64,000 nucleotides of DNA from Hyphomicrobiales bacterium (GCA_900466575.1 UBMP01000004.1:245604-309603), one strand, 5' to 3'. Counted from the stretch's first letter, positions 1 through 10,113 are shown. Program-made: numbers and translations. Notes: generated by a model from the letters alone, not told the origin.

Positions 1-130
1 CCAGGGAATGCACGTCGGGCGTTGTCGCGAGTTCACCGGCAACGCGGGTCTCCAGAAGAGCATCCTTCGTCTTCTGGATATGGGTATGTTCCGGCAGACC
101 GCCGGAGGTGATCGGAGGCTCGTGTGTCAT
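1..130 (-). CDS. Partial hypothetical protein (N-terminal 43 codons)
   Basis: An open frame reads off the left edge on the minus strand, so only the N-terminus is present. I chose the ATG at 130 because an AAGGAG-type ribosome binding site sits about six bases upstream. A second in-frame ATG at 136 lies too close to that site. The visible peptide starts MTHEPPITSGGLPEHTH and is polar, with no signal peptide or membrane segment. It lies about 80 bp downstream of purN on the same strand and may belong to the same transcription unit. I do not recognise the family. Confidence 0.5.
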   Translation of the reverse strand, partial: MTHEPPITSGGLPEHTHIQKTKDALLETRVAGELATTPDVHSL

Positions 131-209
131 GTCCATCTCCTTCCGTTTTCGAACGGAACGAAGGGGGACGACGATTGTTCCTGGACGGATGCGTTGACGC
201 AGACCGATT

Positions 210-848
210 TCAGCCGAGCGACAGGACGCTCTGCGCCTCTTCCGTCTTGCCCGGAAGTGTGCCGGACGCGAAACCGGAGAGCACTTCACGGTAGATGCGA
301 TGTTCCTGCTTCAGCACGCGCGCAGCAAGCGTCTCGGCGGTATCGTCCGCCAGAACAGGAACGACGGCCTGTGCGAGAATCGGTCCTTCATCCATACCTT
401 CGGTCACGAGATGCACCGTACAGCCGGCGACCTTCATGCCTGCGTCGATCGCGCGCTGATGCGTATGCAGCCCGGCAAAGAGTGGCAGGAGGGACGGATG
501 GATGTTCAGGATGCGCCCTTCGTAGGGTCTGATGAAATCGGCGGACAGCAGCCGCATGTAGCCCGCGAGGCAGATGATGTCGGGAGCGAGTTCCGCAAGC
601 TTGGCGAGGATCGCCCGCTCGTGCGCGCCTTTGCTGTCATGGTCGCGGCGCTGGAACGCGAAGGTCGGAATGCCCATGGCTGCCGCCTTGGCAAGGCCGC
701 CGGCCTCCGCCTTGTCGGAAATCACAGCGACGATCTCGGCCGGAAAATCCGCCGCGCGCGCCGCTTCCGCCAGCGCGATCATGTTGGAGCCGCCGCCGGA
801 AATGAAAACGACAACGCGCTTGCGCGGACCCGTGCTAGCGCCCGTCAT
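210..848 (-). CDS. purN: Phosphoribosylglycinamide formyltransferase (GART)
   Basis: This cytosolic enzyme transfers a formyl group from 10-formyltetrahydrofolate to GAR, the third step of de novo purine synthesis. The 212-residue product has the family's usual length. The glycine-rich SGGGSN phosphate-binding loop is at residues 17-22. The catalytic set is present: Asn115 and His117 in NIHPSLLP, and Asp153 in GMDEGP. Its ATG overlaps the purM stop in an ATGA, so translation is probably coupled to purM. Every diagnostic motif is intact and I see no reasonable alternative identity. Confidence 0.97.
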   Translation of the reverse strand: MTGASTGPRKRVVVFISGGGSNMIALAEAARAADFPAEIVAVISDKAEAGGLAKAAAMGIPTFAFQRRDHDSKGAHERAILAKLAELAPDIICLAGYMRLLSADFIRPYEGRILNIHPSLLPLFAGLHTHQRAIDAGMKVAGCTVHLVTEGMDEGPILAQAVVPVLADDTAETLAARVLKQEHRIYREVLSGFASGTLPGKTEEAQSVLSLG

Positions 849-1918
849 AACGTGAGGGAGCCCTTGTAGACCGTGCCATGCGCGCCCTCCGCGCGGGCGA
901 CCATGCGGCCGAGGCGGAATACCGTTTCGCCCTCGGCCTCAAGCACGGCCGCAACCTGATCGGCCTTGTCCGGCGAAACGACGGCGATCATGCCGACGCC
1001 GCAATTAAAGGTGCGCAGCATTTCATTCGGTGCCACGCCGCCCGTCTTGGCAAGCCAGGAGAACACGGCGGGAGCCTTGACGGCGGCGAGATCGATCTCG
1101 GCGGCCAGATGCTTCGGCAGAACGCGCGGAATGTTTTCCGGGAAGCCGCCGCCGGTAATGTGGGCCAGCGCCTTGATCGCGCCCGTCTCGCGGATCGCCT
1201 TCAGAAGCGGCTTCACATAGATGCGGGTCGGCGTGAGCAACGCTTCGCCGAGCTTCTTCTCCGGCGCGAAGGGAGCCGGCGCGTCATAGGCAAGGCCCGA
1301 AATCTCGACGATCTTGCGCACCAGCGAGAAACCGTTGGAGTGAACGCCCGAGGAGGAGAGGCCGAGAATGACGTCACCCTCGGCGACTTCTTCCGACGGC
1401 AGCAGCTGGCCACGTTCGGCCGCGCCCACGGCAAAGCCCGCAAGGTCGTAATCGCCCTTGGAATACATGCCCGGCATTTCCGCCGTCTCGCCGCCAATCA
1501 GCGCGCAGCCCGACATGACGCAGCCTTCGGCAATGCCCTTGACGATGGCCGCACCCTGATCGGGATCGAGCTTGCCGGTCGCGAAATAGTCGAGGAAGAA
1601 GAGCGGCTCAGCGCCCTGTACCACGAGATCGTTGACGCACATGGCCACCAGGTCGATGCCGACCGTGTCGTGGAAATCCGCGTCGATGGCGATCTTGAGC
1701 TTGGTGCCGACGCCATCGTTGGCGGCGACGAGAACCGGATCCTTGAAGCCGGCGGCCTTGAGGTCGAAGAGGCCGCCAAAGCCGCCGATCTCGCCGTCCG
1801 CACCCGGCCGACGCGTCGAGCGGACGGCGGGCTTGATCTTCTCGACCATCAGGTTGCCGGCGTCGATATCGACGCCCGCATCGCTATAGGTCAGTCCGTT
1901 GCGTCCATCCGCGCTCAT
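845..1918 (-). CDS. purM: Phosphoribosylformylglycinamidine cyclo-ligase (AIR synthetase)
   Basis: This enzyme closes the imidazole ring of FGAM with ATP to make AIR, the fifth step of purine synthesis. The protein has 357 residues from the ATG at 1918. The frame runs on to 1963, but the 1918 start has a GGAG seven bases upstream and begins [17 protein letters not shown], the usual family N-terminus. Conserved blocks include DGVGTKLK (68-75), a VNDL block near 95-98 and IGGETAEMP (141-149). It overlaps purN by 4 bp as a two-gene purine operon. The upstream spacer is shared with a divergent lipid gene. Confidence 0.97.
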   Translation of the reverse strand: MSADGRNGLTYSDAGVDIDAGNLMVEKIKPAVRSTRRPGADGEIGGFGGLFDLKAAGFKDPVLVAANDGVGTKLKIAIDADFHDTVGIDLVAMCVNDLVVQGAEPLFFLDYFATGKLDPDQGAAIVKGIAEGCVMSGCALIGGETAEMPGMYSKGDYDLAGFAVGAAERGQLLPSEEVAEGDVILGLSSSGVHSNGFSLVRKIVEISGLAYDAPAPFAPEKKLGEALLTPTRIYVKPLLKAIRETGAIKALAHITGGGFPENIPRVLPKHLAAEIDLAAVKAPAVFSWLAKTGGVAPNEMLRTFNCGVGMIAVVSPDKADQVAAVLEAEGETVFRLGRMVARAEGAHGTVYKGSLTL

Positions 1919-2095
1919 GAGCGATCTCCGCTGCGATTTCCGGTATGCGCCCGCCATTCGCATGACATTCCCTCATATGCAAGACGGATCGCGGGTAAGC
2001 GGCCGATTTTCACCAAATAACGCAGGCATCTCCTTGGAATTCGGCCTTCGGCATACGAAGTAGATGCTGAAAAGCCGATGCGCCGGAGCGCGTGC

Positions 2096-2632
2096 ATGAA
2101 CATCGCCAATATCATCACCCTCGCGCGGCTGCTGAGTGTCCCTGCCGTGCTTTATTGCCTTCTCCATGGCGACATGCGGCTGGCGTTTTACATCTTTCTG
2201 TTCGCCGGCCTGTCGGATGCAGTAGACGGTGCGATAGCACGTCGGTTCCATCTCCAGACCGAGCTCGGCGCCTGGATGGACCCGATCGCCGACAAGCTGC
2301 TCATGGTGTCTGTCTTCATCATGCTCGCCTGGCTGGATCTGATCCCCGACTGGATTGTCTTCCTGGCGGTGACGCGCGATACCCTGATCGTCGGTGCCTT
2401 CCTGGTGTCCACCCTCATCGGCAATCCGATCAAGGTGGCGCCCCTGATGGTCTCCAAGATCAATACGGTCGCGCAGGTCCTGCTGGTCGTCGCGGTACTG
2501 AGCCACCAGTCCTTCGGCCTCGGACTGACGACCGTCGTCACAATTTTACTCTATTTGACCGCGCTCTTGACCTTGGCTTCCGGTGCGTCCTATCTCGTGA
2601 TCTGGATGCGGCACGTGGCCGGATCGAAATAA
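2096..2632 (+). CDS. CDP-alcohol phosphatidyltransferase family membrane protein
   Basis: This is a 178-residue integral membrane enzyme that exchanges CMP on a CDP-alcohol, usually CDP-diacylglycerol, for an alcohol acceptor in phospholipid synthesis. The full family signature is present: Asp41, Asp44-Gly45, Ala48-Arg49, Gly58, Asp62 and Asp66. Hydrophobic segments surround it. The ATG at 2096 was preferred over an upstream start at 2078 because GGAG lies seven bases before it and the peptide MNIANIITLAR is a typical family start. The size suits a PgsA- or cardiolipin-synthase-like member, but the acceptor alcohol cannot be read from the sequence. It is 18 bp from the next gene and probably co-transcribed with it. 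Confidence 0.88.
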   Translation: MNIANIITLARLLSVPAVLYCLLHGDMRLAFYIFLFAGLSDAVDGAIARRFHLQTELGAWMDPIADKLLMVSVFIMLAWLDLIPDWIVFLAVTRDTLIVGAFLVSTLIGNPIKVAPLMVSKINTVAQVLLVVAVLSHQSFGLGLTTVVTILLYLTALLTLASGASYLVIWMRHVAGSK

Positions 2633-2650
2633 TCGCCGCGGACGGACCTG

Positions 2651-3790
2651 ATGACCAGACGACTGAGCTCTCATAGCCTCAAACGCCAGCTTGTCTTCTG
2701 GCTGGTCGGGCTCGTGCTGCTGATCATCTTCCTGATGGTGTTCAGCTCGATTCTCCTGCCCTTCGTCGCCGGGATGGCGCTTGCCTATTTCCTCGATCCG
2801 GTTGCCGACTGGTTCGAGCGTCGCGGCCTGTCACGCCTGATGGCGACCGTTGTGATCCTGATCCTCTTCGTGGTGCTCTTTGCGATTGCGATGATCATTC
2901 TGATCCCGATCCTCGCGGGACAGGCCAGCCAGTTCCTCAAGGACCTGCCGGGCTATGTCACGTCGCTGCAGCAGCTGATCACCAAGGCGAGGCCGGATAT
3001 GCTGCCTGCCTGGGCGCGCGATCAGATCGGGGCGCTGAAGGACAATTTCTCGACGATCCTGGGCGAGGGGACGAAATTCCTCGCCACGTTGTTCGAGCAG
3101 ATCTGGAATTCGGGCAAGGCCATCGTCGATGTCGTCTCGCTGCTGGTCGTGACCCCCGTCGTGGCCTTCTACCTGCTGCTGGACTGGGACCGCATGGTGG
3201 CCTGGATCGACAACCTCGTCCCTCGTGACCACGTGCAGACCGTGCGTGCGCTGGCCTCGGACATGGACTCCACCATTGCCGGTTTCGTGCGCGGACAGGG
3301 CACGCTCTGCCTCGTGCTCGGCGTCTATTACGGCACAGCCCTGGCGTTGACCGGCCTGAACTTCGGTTTGCTCATCGGTCTCTTCGCGGGGGCCATCAGC
3401 TTCATTCCCTATATCGGCTCCACAGTCGGCCTGGTGCTCGCTGTCGGTCTCGCCATAGTGCAGTTCTGGCCCGACTATCTGTGGATCGGTCTCGTGGCGC
3501 TTGTTTTCCTGTCCGGTCAGTTCCTTGAGGGCAACATCCTGCAGCCGCGTCTTGTCGGCCATCGTGTGGGACTGCATCCCGTCTGGCTGATGTTCGCTCT
3601 TTTCGCTTTTGGTCTCCTGTTTGGCTTCGTCGGGCTTCTGGTCGCCGTTCCGGTGTCCGCTGCTATCGGCGTTCTCGTCCGCTTTGCCATATCGCGCTAT
3701 CTCGACAGCGATCTCTATTACGGTGACCAGCATCAGCTGCGCGATCTCCACCAGGCGGCGCAGATCAGCAAGGGGAAGACGATCGAGTGA
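2651..3790 (+). CDS. AI-2E family transporter (PerM/TqsA-like)
   Basis: This is a 379-residue polytopic membrane protein. It has an N-terminal pair of hydrophobic helices, a soluble helical stretch at about 75-155, and a dense block of C-terminal membrane helices containing the SFIPYIGS and EGNILQPRLVG motifs typical of the AI-2E/PerM family. Members export varied small molecules or act as antiporters, and the substrate here is unknown. In alphaproteobacteria a member of this family often precedes the hda homologue, as here. Its stop codon lies within the spacer just ahead of hdaA, which suggests coupled expression. Confidence 0.88.
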   Translation: MTRRLSSHSLKRQLVFWLVGLVLLIIFLMVFSSILLPFVAGMALAYFLDPVADWFERRGLSRLMATVVILILFVVLFAIAMIILIPILAGQASQFLKDLPGYVTSLQQLITKARPDMLPAWARDQIGALKDNFSTILGEGTKFLATLFEQIWNSGKAIVDVVSLLVVTPVVAFYLLLDWDRMVAWIDNLVPRDHVQTVRALASDMDSTIAGFVRGQGTLCLVLGVYYGTALALTGLNFGLLIGLFAGAISFIPYIGSTVGLVLAVGLAIVQFWPDYLWIGLVALVFLSGQFLEGNILQPRLVGHRVGLHPVWLMFALFAFGLLFGFVGLLVAVPVSAAIGVLVRFAISRYLDSDLYYGDQHQLRDLHQAAQISKGKTIE

Positions 3791-3816
3791 TCTCGGTCGC
3801 CAGGAGTAGGTGTGTC

Positions 3817-4515
3817 ATGGCGCGTAATGCCGGCGATCATCAATTGCCGCTGGAATTCCCGTTCGAGGAACAGACCTCGCGCGATGACCTGCGCGTGGCG
3901 GCGCCCCTGCGAGCAGCGGTGCGGATCGTCGATGGCTGGCCGAACTGGCCGTCGCCGGTCGTGATCCTTGTCGGTCCGGTCGGCTGCGGCAAGTCGCATC
4001 TTGCCAGCATTTGGCGCGAAAATGCTGACGCGGTGAGCATCGATCCCGTCGCGGGTTCCAACGCCGCGCTCCAGGCCGCAGCCCATCCCGTTCTCTTCGA
4101 GGATGTGGACCGCCGTCCATTCGATGACGCCGAACTGTTCCATGTCATCAACTCGGTTCGCGAGAATGGCACATCGCTGCTGATGACGGCTCGCACCCTG
4201 CCATCCGCCTGGGATGTGACGCTTGCTGACCTGAAATCACGCCTGCGCGCCGCCACCGTCGTCGAGATCGGTGAGCCGGATGAGGAATTGCTGGCTGAGG
4301 TGCTGATCAAGCTTTTTTCCGACAGGCAGGTGGCTGTCGAGGACAAGCTGATCGCCTATATCGCCGCGCGGATGGAGCGCTCCACGGAGGCCGCGCGGCG
4401 TCTCGTCGATACCCTCGATCGCCTTGCTCTGTCGCGCCGGGTCAAAATCAACCGGGCGCTGGTTGCCGAGGTTCTCTCCGGCTTCGAGGAGGAGGATGAC
4501 AGGGATTCCGATTGA
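3817..4515 (+). CDS. hdaA: DnaA regulatory inactivator homologue HdaA
   Basis: This AAA+ ATPase, in complex with the sliding clamp, stimulates hydrolysis of DnaA-ATP and so limits re-initiation of replication. From the ATG at 3817 (AGGAG ten bases upstream) it has 232 residues. The beta-clamp-binding peptide QLPLEF is at 9-14, Walker A GPVGCGKS at 53-60 and a Walker B-like VLFEDVD at 92-98. A late ERSTEAARR segment suits sensor 2. A GTG at 3787 overlapping the preceding stop is a weaker start. It lacks the DNA-binding domain of DnaA. Coupling with ppk-ppx downstream is conserved in related genomes, as I recall. The Pho box begins right after its stop. Confidence 0.9.
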   Translation: MARNAGDHQLPLEFPFEEQTSRDDLRVAAPLRAAVRIVDGWPNWPSPVVILVGPVGCGKSHLASIWRENADAVSIDPVAGSNAALQAAAHPVLFEDVDRRPFDDAELFHVINSVRENGTSLLMTARTLPSAWDVTLADLKSRLRAATVVEIGEPDEELLAEVLIKLFSDRQVAVEDKLIAYIAARMERSTEAARRLVDTLDRLALSRRVKINRALVAEVLSGFEEEDDRDSD

Positions 4516-4544
4516 CTGTCACGAATCCGTCGTCAAACTGTAAT
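4516..4544 (+). promoter_or_regulatory. Putative Pho box (PhoB operator) of ppk
   Basis: Three 7-bp direct repeats are spaced exactly four bases apart: CTGTCAC, CCGTCGT and CTGTAAT at 4516-4522, 4527-4533 and 4538-4544. This matches the known Pho box design of CTGTCAT-like repeats with 4-bp spacers. The site starts one base after the hdaA stop and 45 bp before the ppk ATG. It predicts ppk-ppx induction by PhoB under phosphate limitation, an inference not tested here. Confidence 0.75.
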
Positions 4545-4588
4545 ACGGCCCTTGGAGAGTGGCTTGAAATACGAGGATTTCTGACCCC

Positions 4589-6790
4589 ATGGACAGTTCG
4601 GCGCAGGCAGCCAATATCAGCGAACCGCAAATGGAAGAGGTCAGCGCCTTGCCAGGAGAGGAATGGTTCGAAAAGCCGGAGCGTTTCGTCAACCGCGAGT
4701 TTTCCTGGCTGCAGTTCAATCGCCGCGTTTTGGAAGAGACTCTGAACAACGCGCATCCGCTTCTGGAACGCGTCCGCTTCCTGTCGATTTCTGCCACCAA
4801 CCTCGACGAATTCTTCATGGTGCGCGTCGCGGGTCTCGAAGGGCAGGTGCGCCAAAACATCGCTATGCGCACGCCCGATGGAAAGACTCCGTCGGAGCAG
4901 CTCGACGCCATCCTGCACGAGATCGACAATCTGCAGATGGAACAGCAGGCAGCGCTCGCCGTGCTGCAGCAGAACCTAGCCCGGGAAGATATCCTGATCG
5001 TCCGCCCCTCGGCGCTCGCTCAGGAGGATATCACCTGGCTCGGCGAGGAATTCTACCAGTCGATCTTCCCGGTTCTGACCCCGCTTTCCATCGATCCGGC
5101 GCATCCATTCCCGTTTATTCCGAATCTTGGCTTCTCGATCGGGCTGCAGCTGGAAAGCAAGACCGGCCGCGAGCCAATGACGGCGCTGCTCAGGCTGCCC
5201 GTCGCGCTGCCGCGTTTCATCCGGTTGCCCGACGCGAATAACACGATCCGCTATATCACGCTCGAAGATGTCGTCAGTCTTCACACGGCGAAGCTCTTCC
5301 CGGGCTACGAAGTCCGCGGCTACGGGACCTTCCGCATCATCCGCGACAGCGATATCGAAGTCGAGGAAGAAGCCGAAGACCTGGTTCGCTTCTTCGAAAC
5401 GGCACTGAAGCGCCGTCGCCGCGGTTCGGTGATCCGCATCGAGACGGACTCGGAAATGCCGGACAGTCTGCGCAAGTTCGTCGTGCAGGAACTGAACGTC
5501 CCCGACAATCGCGTCGCCATCTTGCCGGGCCTTCTGGCCCTCAACACGATGTCGGAAATCTGCAAGACACCGCGCGAAGACCTGCTGTTCGAGCCCTATA
5601 ATCCGCGCTTCCCGGAACGGGTTCGCGACCATGGCGGCGACTGCCTTGCGGCGATCCGCGAGAAGGACATGATCGTCCATCACCCCTATGAAAGCTTCGA
5701 CGTCGTCGTGCAGTTCCTGCTGCAGGCCGCGCGCGACCCGGACGTGCTGGCGATCAAGCAGACGCTCTACCGCACCTCCAATGACAGCCCGATTGTCCGC
5801 GCGCTCATTGATGCCGCCGAGGCCGGCAAGTCTGTCACGGCGCTGGTCGAACTGAAGGCGCGTTTCGACGAAGAGGCGAACATCCGCTGGGCCAGAGACC
5901 TTGAGCGCGCCGGCGTGCAGGTCGTCTTCGGCTTCATCGAACTCAAGACGCATGCCAAGATGTCGATGGTCGTGCGCCGCGAGGAGGGCAGGCTGCGCAC
6001 CTATTGCCACCTCGGCACCGGCAACTATCACCCTGTGACCGCGAAGATTTACACCGACCTGTCCTTCTTCACCTGCAACCCGGTGATCGGGCACGACATG
6101 GCCAATATCTTCAACTTCATCACCGGCTATGGTGAGCCGGAAGAGGGGATGAAGATCGCGATGTCGCCGACGACGCTGCGCCCGCGCGTGCTGCAACTGA
6201 TTGCCGAAGAGACGGAACATGCCAGGGCAGGCCGCCCGGCCGCAATCTGGATGAAGATGAACTCGCTGGTCGATCCCGAGATCATCGACGCGCTCTATCG
6301 CGCCAGCCAGGCCGGCGTACCGGTCGAGCTGGTCATCCGCGGCATCTGCTGCCTGCGCCCGCAGGTGCCGGGCCTGTCGGATAATATCCGCGTCAAGTCG
6401 ATCGTCGGCCGCTTCCTCGAACACAGCCGTATCTTCTGCTTCGGCAACGGCCATGGCCTGCCGTCGGACAAGGCGCGCGTCTATATCGGCTCGGCCGACA
6501 TGATGCCGCGCAACCTCGATCGCCGTGTCGAAACCCTTGTTCCGCTGCACAACAAGACTGTGCATGAGCAGGTGCTTTCGCAGATCATGCTGGCGAACCT
6601 CATGGACAACCAGCAGAGCTACGAGATACTGGAAGACGGAACCTCGCGGCGTGTTGATGTCGGGGAAGGCGAAGAGCCTTTCAACGCGCAACAATACTTC
6701 ATGACCAACCCCAGCCTTTCAGGACGTGGGGAAGCGCTGGCCACGGGGGCGCCGAAACTGTTTGCCGGCTGGAAGCCGGCGCGAAGATAA
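4589..6790 (+). CDS. ppk: Polyphosphate kinase 1
   Basis: This enzyme polymerises the ATP gamma-phosphate into inorganic polyphosphate, usually at the membrane, supporting stress survival and phosphate storage. The protein has 733 residues. The N-terminal domain opens with [18 protein letters not shown], as in the family. Two conserved histidines lie in LKTHAKM (His455) and [11 protein letters not shown] (His474), spaced 19 residues apart like the pair in the E. coli enzyme. The ATG at 4589 has only a distant GAGGA upstream, so the start is slightly uncertain. It is followed 12 bp later by ppx and preceded by a Pho box. Confidence 0.97.
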   Translation: MDSSAQAANISEPQMEEVSALPGEEWFEKPERFVNREFSWLQFNRRVLEETLNNAHPLLERVRFLSISATNLDEFFMVRVAGLEGQVRQNIAMRTPDGKTPSEQLDAILHEIDNLQMEQQAALAVLQQNLAREDILIVRPSALAQEDITWLGEEFYQSIFPVLTPLSIDPAHPFPFIPNLGFSIGLQLESKTGREPMTALLRLPVALPRFIRLPDANNTIRYITLEDVVSLHTAKLFPGYEVRGYGTFRIIRDSDIEVEEEAEDLVRFFETALKRRRRGSVIRIETDSEMPDSLRKFVVQELNVPDNRVAILPGLLALNTMSEICKTPREDLLFEPYNPRFPERVRDHGGDCLAAIREKDMIVHHPYESFDVVVQFLLQAARDPDVLAIKQTLYRTSNDSPIVRALIDAAEAGKSVTALVELKARFDEEANIRWARDLERAGVQVVFGFIELKTHAKMSMVVRREEGRLRTYCHLGTGNYHPVTAKIYTDLSFFTCNPVIGHDMANIFNFITGYGEPEEGMKIAMSPTTLRPRVLQLIAEETEHARAGRPAAIWMKMNSLVDPEIIDALYRASQAGVPVELVIRGICCLRPQVPGLSDNIRVKSIVGRFLEHSRIFCFGNGHGLPSDKARVYIGSADMMPRNLDRRVETLVPLHNKTVHEQVLSQIMLANLMDNQQSYEILEDGTSRRVDVGEGEEPFNAQQYFMTNPSLSGRGEALATGAPKLFAGWKPARR

Positions 6791-6802
6791 TACTGGGACA
6801 GT

Positions 6803-8326
6803 ATGGTAGAACCTGACGCACAGGGGCGCTTGCCCGGCATCGCCCCGGTCTCGGTCGTGGATATCGGATCGAACTCGATCCGTATCGTCGTCTATGAAGG
6901 CATGAACAGATCGCCGGCCGTGCTCTTCAACGAGAAGATGCTCTGCGGGCTCGGCCGCGGCGTTGCCTCGACCGGCCGCATGGAGCCCGAAAGCATTGCC
7001 AAGGCGCTGAAAGCCCTGACGCGTTTCAAGGCGCTGTCGGATCAGGCGCGCGCCCGCAAGATGTATGTGCTGGCGACCGCTGCTGCACGCGAGGCCTCCA
7101 ATGGCTCGAAATTCATTCATGAAGCCGAAGCGATCCTCGGCTGCAAGATCCGTGTCCTGACCGGCCCGGAAGAGGCGATGTTCTCGGCTCTCGGCGTCAT
7201 CAGCGGCTTCCACAATCCCGATGGGATCGTCGGCGACCTCGGCGGCGGCTCGCTGGAACTCATCAATGTCCAGGGCGGCAGCTACGGCTCCGGCATCACG
7301 CTGCCGCTCGGCGGCCTGCGCCTCGCTGACCTCTCCGGCAATTCGATCGAGAAGGCCACGGCACTCGCTCGCAAGATGCTGAAGGACGAGACGTGGCTGT
7401 CGGCCGGCGAGGGCCGCGCCTTCTATGCCGTCGGCGGCACATGGCGCGCGCTCGCCAAGCTGCACATGGAGCTGACGAACTATCCGCTGCACATGATGCA
7501 TGGCTACGAGATCACGACGGCCGAGGCCATGGACCTGCTCGCCCATATCTCCGAGACCCGCGACGTCAAGGAACTGGCCTGGCAGACGATCTCCAAGAAC
7601 CGCCGAACGCTTCTGCCTTATGGCGCTGTCGCCATGGCCGAGACACTGAAGATCATGAAGCCGTCCAAGGTCGTCTTCTCGGTCCTCGGCGTGCGCGAGG
7701 GCTTTCTCTATTCCCTGCTGGATGACGAAGAGCGCGCCAAGGACCCATTGTTGGCGGCGACCGAAGAGCTGGCGCTTCTCAACGCCCGCTCGCCCGAACA
7801 TGCCCGTGAACTGGTCGCCTGGACCGACAAGGTCATGCCCGCCTTCGGCGTCACCGAAACAGAGGAGGAGGCCCGTTATCGCCAGGCCGCGTGCTATCTG
7901 GCCGATGTCAGCTGGCGCTCGCACCCGGACTACCGCGGCATCCATTCGCTGAACGTTATTGCGCAAAGCTCGTTGGCCGGGGTGACGCATCCGGGCCGGG
8001 CCTACATCGCGCTCGCCAACTACTATCGCTACGAAGGCCTGCGCGACGACGGTTCGACGGCAGCGCTTCTGACCATCGCAACGCCGCGCCTGCGTGAGCT
8101 TGCTAAGCTGCTGGGCGGTCTGCTGCGGGTGGTCTATCCGTTCTCGGCTGCCATGCCCGGCGTCGTCAACGATCTGCGCTTCGAAAAGCCGCTCGGCAAT
8201 GCCGATCTCGATCTCGAGCTGGTCGTGCCGGAGCGTCTGCGCAATTTCAGCGGCGAGCGGGTCGATGGCCGCCTGCAGCAATTGTCGAAACTGACCGGCA
8301 AACGCATAGGCTTCCGCATTTCCTGA
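6803..8326 (+). CDS. ppx: Exopolyphosphatase / GppA family phosphatase
   Basis: This is a 507-residue member of the Ppx/GppA branch of the actin-like ATPase superfamily. It removes terminal phosphates from polyphosphate, or from pppGpp in GppA. The phosphate-1 loop VVDIGSNSIRIVVYE is near residue 16, and the second loop GDLGGGSLELI is near 148. A long C-terminal helical half follows. Its position 12 bp after ppk favours an exopolyphosphatase role in the same operon. The two substrate classes cannot be separated from sequence alone. Confidence 0.93.
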   Translation: MVEPDAQGRLPGIAPVSVVDIGSNSIRIVVYEGMNRSPAVLFNEKMLCGLGRGVASTGRMEPESIAKALKALTRFKALSDQARARKMYVLATAAAREASNGSKFIHEAEAILGCKIRVLTGPEEAMFSALGVISGFHNPDGIVGDLGGGSLELINVQGGSYGSGITLPLGGLRLADLSGNSIEKATALARKMLKDETWLSAGEGRAFYAVGGTWRALAKLHMELTNYPLHMMHGYEITTAEAMDLLAHISETRDVKELAWQTISKNRRTLLPYGAVAMAETLKIMKPSKVVFSVLGVREGFLYSLLDDEERAKDPLLAATEELALLNARSPEHARELVAWTDKVMPAFGVTETEEEARYRQAACYLADVSWRSHPDYRGIHSLNVIAQSSLAGVTHPGRAYIALANYYRYEGLRDDGSTAALLTIATPRLRELAKLLGGLLRVVYPFSAAMPGVVNDLRFEKPLGNADLDLELVVPERLRNFSGERVDGRLQQLSKLTGKRIGFRIS

Positions 8327-8397
8327 ACCGGACAAAAAGAATCCGCCGTCAAAGGCTTGGCGGCGGCTCCTGAATCATTTTGTAAAAAGAAAGCCAC

Positions 8398-8952
8398 ATG
8401 GCATCTTCTGCCTCACTGCCCGACATGAACGCGGACTGCAGTCGCTGCGCCGGGCTCTGCTGCGCCGCCTTCGCCTTCGAGAAATCCGACATGTTTGCCA
8501 TCGACAAGCCGGTCGATGAGGGCTGTCCGAACCTGAAACCCGATTTCTCCTGTCGCATCCATGCCGAGCGGATCGAGCTTGGCTTCAAGGGCTGCACGCT
8601 GTTCGACTGTCATGGAGCCGGCCAGCGCGTCACGCAGGATGTTTTCGGCGGGCGCACATGGCGGGACGATCCGGCGCTCGCGGCGCCGATGTTCGAACTC
8701 TTCCGCAAGATGCTGAAGATCCATGACTATCTGCGCCTGATTATCGTTCTGGAAGCGCTGCCCCTCGGTGAAGAGGAGGCGAGCGCCGTCGCCCGTTTTC
8801 GTGCCGAGCTCGCGCCGGCTACGGGTTGGGACCGGCATTCCCTCGAGGCCTTCGAGGAAATGCGCGTCGTCACCGAATTCGAGCGCTTTGCTGCAAATCT
8901 CAAGACGAGCCCGGCCGCGAAGGCCTTGCAGGCTCGCTTCTCAGGCCTCTGA
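8398..8952 (+). CDS. Cysteine-rich cytosolic protein of unknown function
   Basis: This 184-residue protein starts with a CSRCAGLCC cluster at residues 15-23. Further cysteines follow in EGCPNL, FSCRIH and KGCTLFDC, making a pattern that could bind a metal or an iron-sulfur cluster. The rest is helical, without a signal peptide or membrane segment. I recall similar Cys-rich modules fused to pentapeptide-repeat proteins in actinobacteria, but no biochemical role is known to me. It starts 72 bp after ppx on the same strand and overlaps the end of rnd by 12 bp in a convergent arrangement. Confidence 0.7.
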   Translation: MASSASLPDMNADCSRCAGLCCAAFAFEKSDMFAIDKPVDEGCPNLKPDFSCRIHAERIELGFKGCTLFDCHGAGQRVTQDVFGGRTWRDDPALAAPMFELFRKMLKIHDYLRLIIVLEALPLGEEEASAVARFRAELAPATGWDRHSLEAFEEMRVVTEFERFAANLKTSPAAKALQARFSGL

Positions 8953-10113
8953 CGGCTCGGCCGGCGCGTCGAGCTCGACGGCCTCGATCTTGCGGTTCAC
9001 GAACTTGATGACGAGCTGACCGTTGATCAGCTTGAGCGCGCGATCGCCGAACAGTTCCTTGCGCCACCCATGCATGGCTTGAACGTCGGCCTTCTCGCCT
9101 TCGGAGGCGATCTTTTCCAGATCGTCCGTGTTGGCGATGATCTTCGCTGCCACGCCCTCGCGCTCCGCCGTCAGCTTCAAGAGAACCTTGAGCAGTTCCA
9201 CGGCCGACTGCGTGCCCTCGTTGGGCTGGTAGGGCTTGGCAATCTTCGGCAGCTCTTCCTTCGGGATCGCCAGCGCCTCGTTGACGGCTGCGATGATCGC
9301 AGCACCGGAGGCCGAACGTTCCCAGCCCCGTGGAACGGTGCGCAGCTTGCCCAGAGCCTCGGAATCGCGCGGCTGCTGCTGCGCGATTTCGTAGATGGCA
9401 TCGTCCTTGAGGATACGTCCGCGCGGCACGTCGCGATTGCGCGCCTCGCGCTCGCGCCAAGCGGTGACCTTCATCAGCACGGCCAGTTCGCTCGGCTTGC
9501 GCACCCGCATCTTCATGCGGGTCCAGGCGTCGTCGGGATGCAGATCGTAGGTTTCCGGCGTTTCCAAAATAGCCATCTCGTCTTCCAGCCAATGGGCGCG
9601 GCCCTCGCGCTCCAGCTCGGCCTTCAGCGAGGCGTAGATGTCGCGCAGATGCGTCACGTCGGCCAGCGCATAGTCGAGCTGCTTCTGGCTGAGCGGGCGA
9701 TGGCTCCAGTCGGTGAAGCGCGACGACTTGTCGATATGCTTGCCGGTGATCTTCTGCACGAGCTGGTCATAGGAGACGGAATCGCCGAAGCCGCAAACCA
9801 TCGCCGCGACCTGTGTATCGAACAGCGGATGCGGGATGATGCCGCCGAGATGATGGATGATTTCGAGATCCTGCCGGGCCGCATGGAAGACCTTCACAAC
9901 GGACGCATCGGCCATCAGGTCGAAGAAGGGCTTGAGGTCCAGCCCCTTGGCAAGCGGATCGACCAGTGCCTCATGGTCGGGGCTGGCGATCTGGATCAGG
10001 CAGAGCTGCGGCCAGAAGGTGCTCTCGCGCAGGAATTCGGTATCTACGGTAACGAAGTCGCTTTTCGCGAAGATCTCGCAGGCTGCTTTAAGTTCGGCGG
10101 TTGTCTCAATCAT
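8941..10113 (-). CDS. rnd: Ribonuclease D
   Basis: This is a 3'-5' exoribonuclease that trims tRNA precursors and other small RNAs. The DEDDy catalytic residues are in place: Asp24 and Glu26 in VDTEF, Asp82 in ARQDLEI, and Tyr148 with Asp152 in YALAD. A helical HRDC-type region follows from about residue 210. I chose the ATG at 10113 (390 aa), because extending upstream requires a TTG at 10134 with no ribosome binding site. The 3' end overlaps the convergent Cys-rich gene by 12 bp. Confidence 0.95.
   Translation of the reverse strand: MIETTAELKAACEIFAKSDFVTVDTEFLRESTFWPQLCLIQIASPDHEALVDPLAKGLDLKPFFDLMADASVVKVFHAARQDLEIIHHLGGIIPHPLFDTQVAAMVCGFGDSVSYDQLVQKITGKHIDKSSRFTDWSHRPLSQKQLDYALADVTHLRDIYASLKAELEREGRAHWLEDEMAILETPETYDLHPDDAWTRMKMRVRKPSELAVLMKVTAWREREARNRDVPRGRILKDDAIYEIAQQQPRDSEALGKLRTVPRGWERSASGAAIIAAVNEALAIPKEELPKIAKPYQPNEGTQSAVELLKVLLKLTAEREGVAAKIIANTDDLEKIASEGEKADVQAMHGWRKELFGDRALKLINGQLVIKFVNRKIEAVELDAPAEPSEA

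Noticed and set aside
4976..6694. 572-codon open frame antisense to ppk
   Set aside because: It lies entirely within ppk and has no family motifs.
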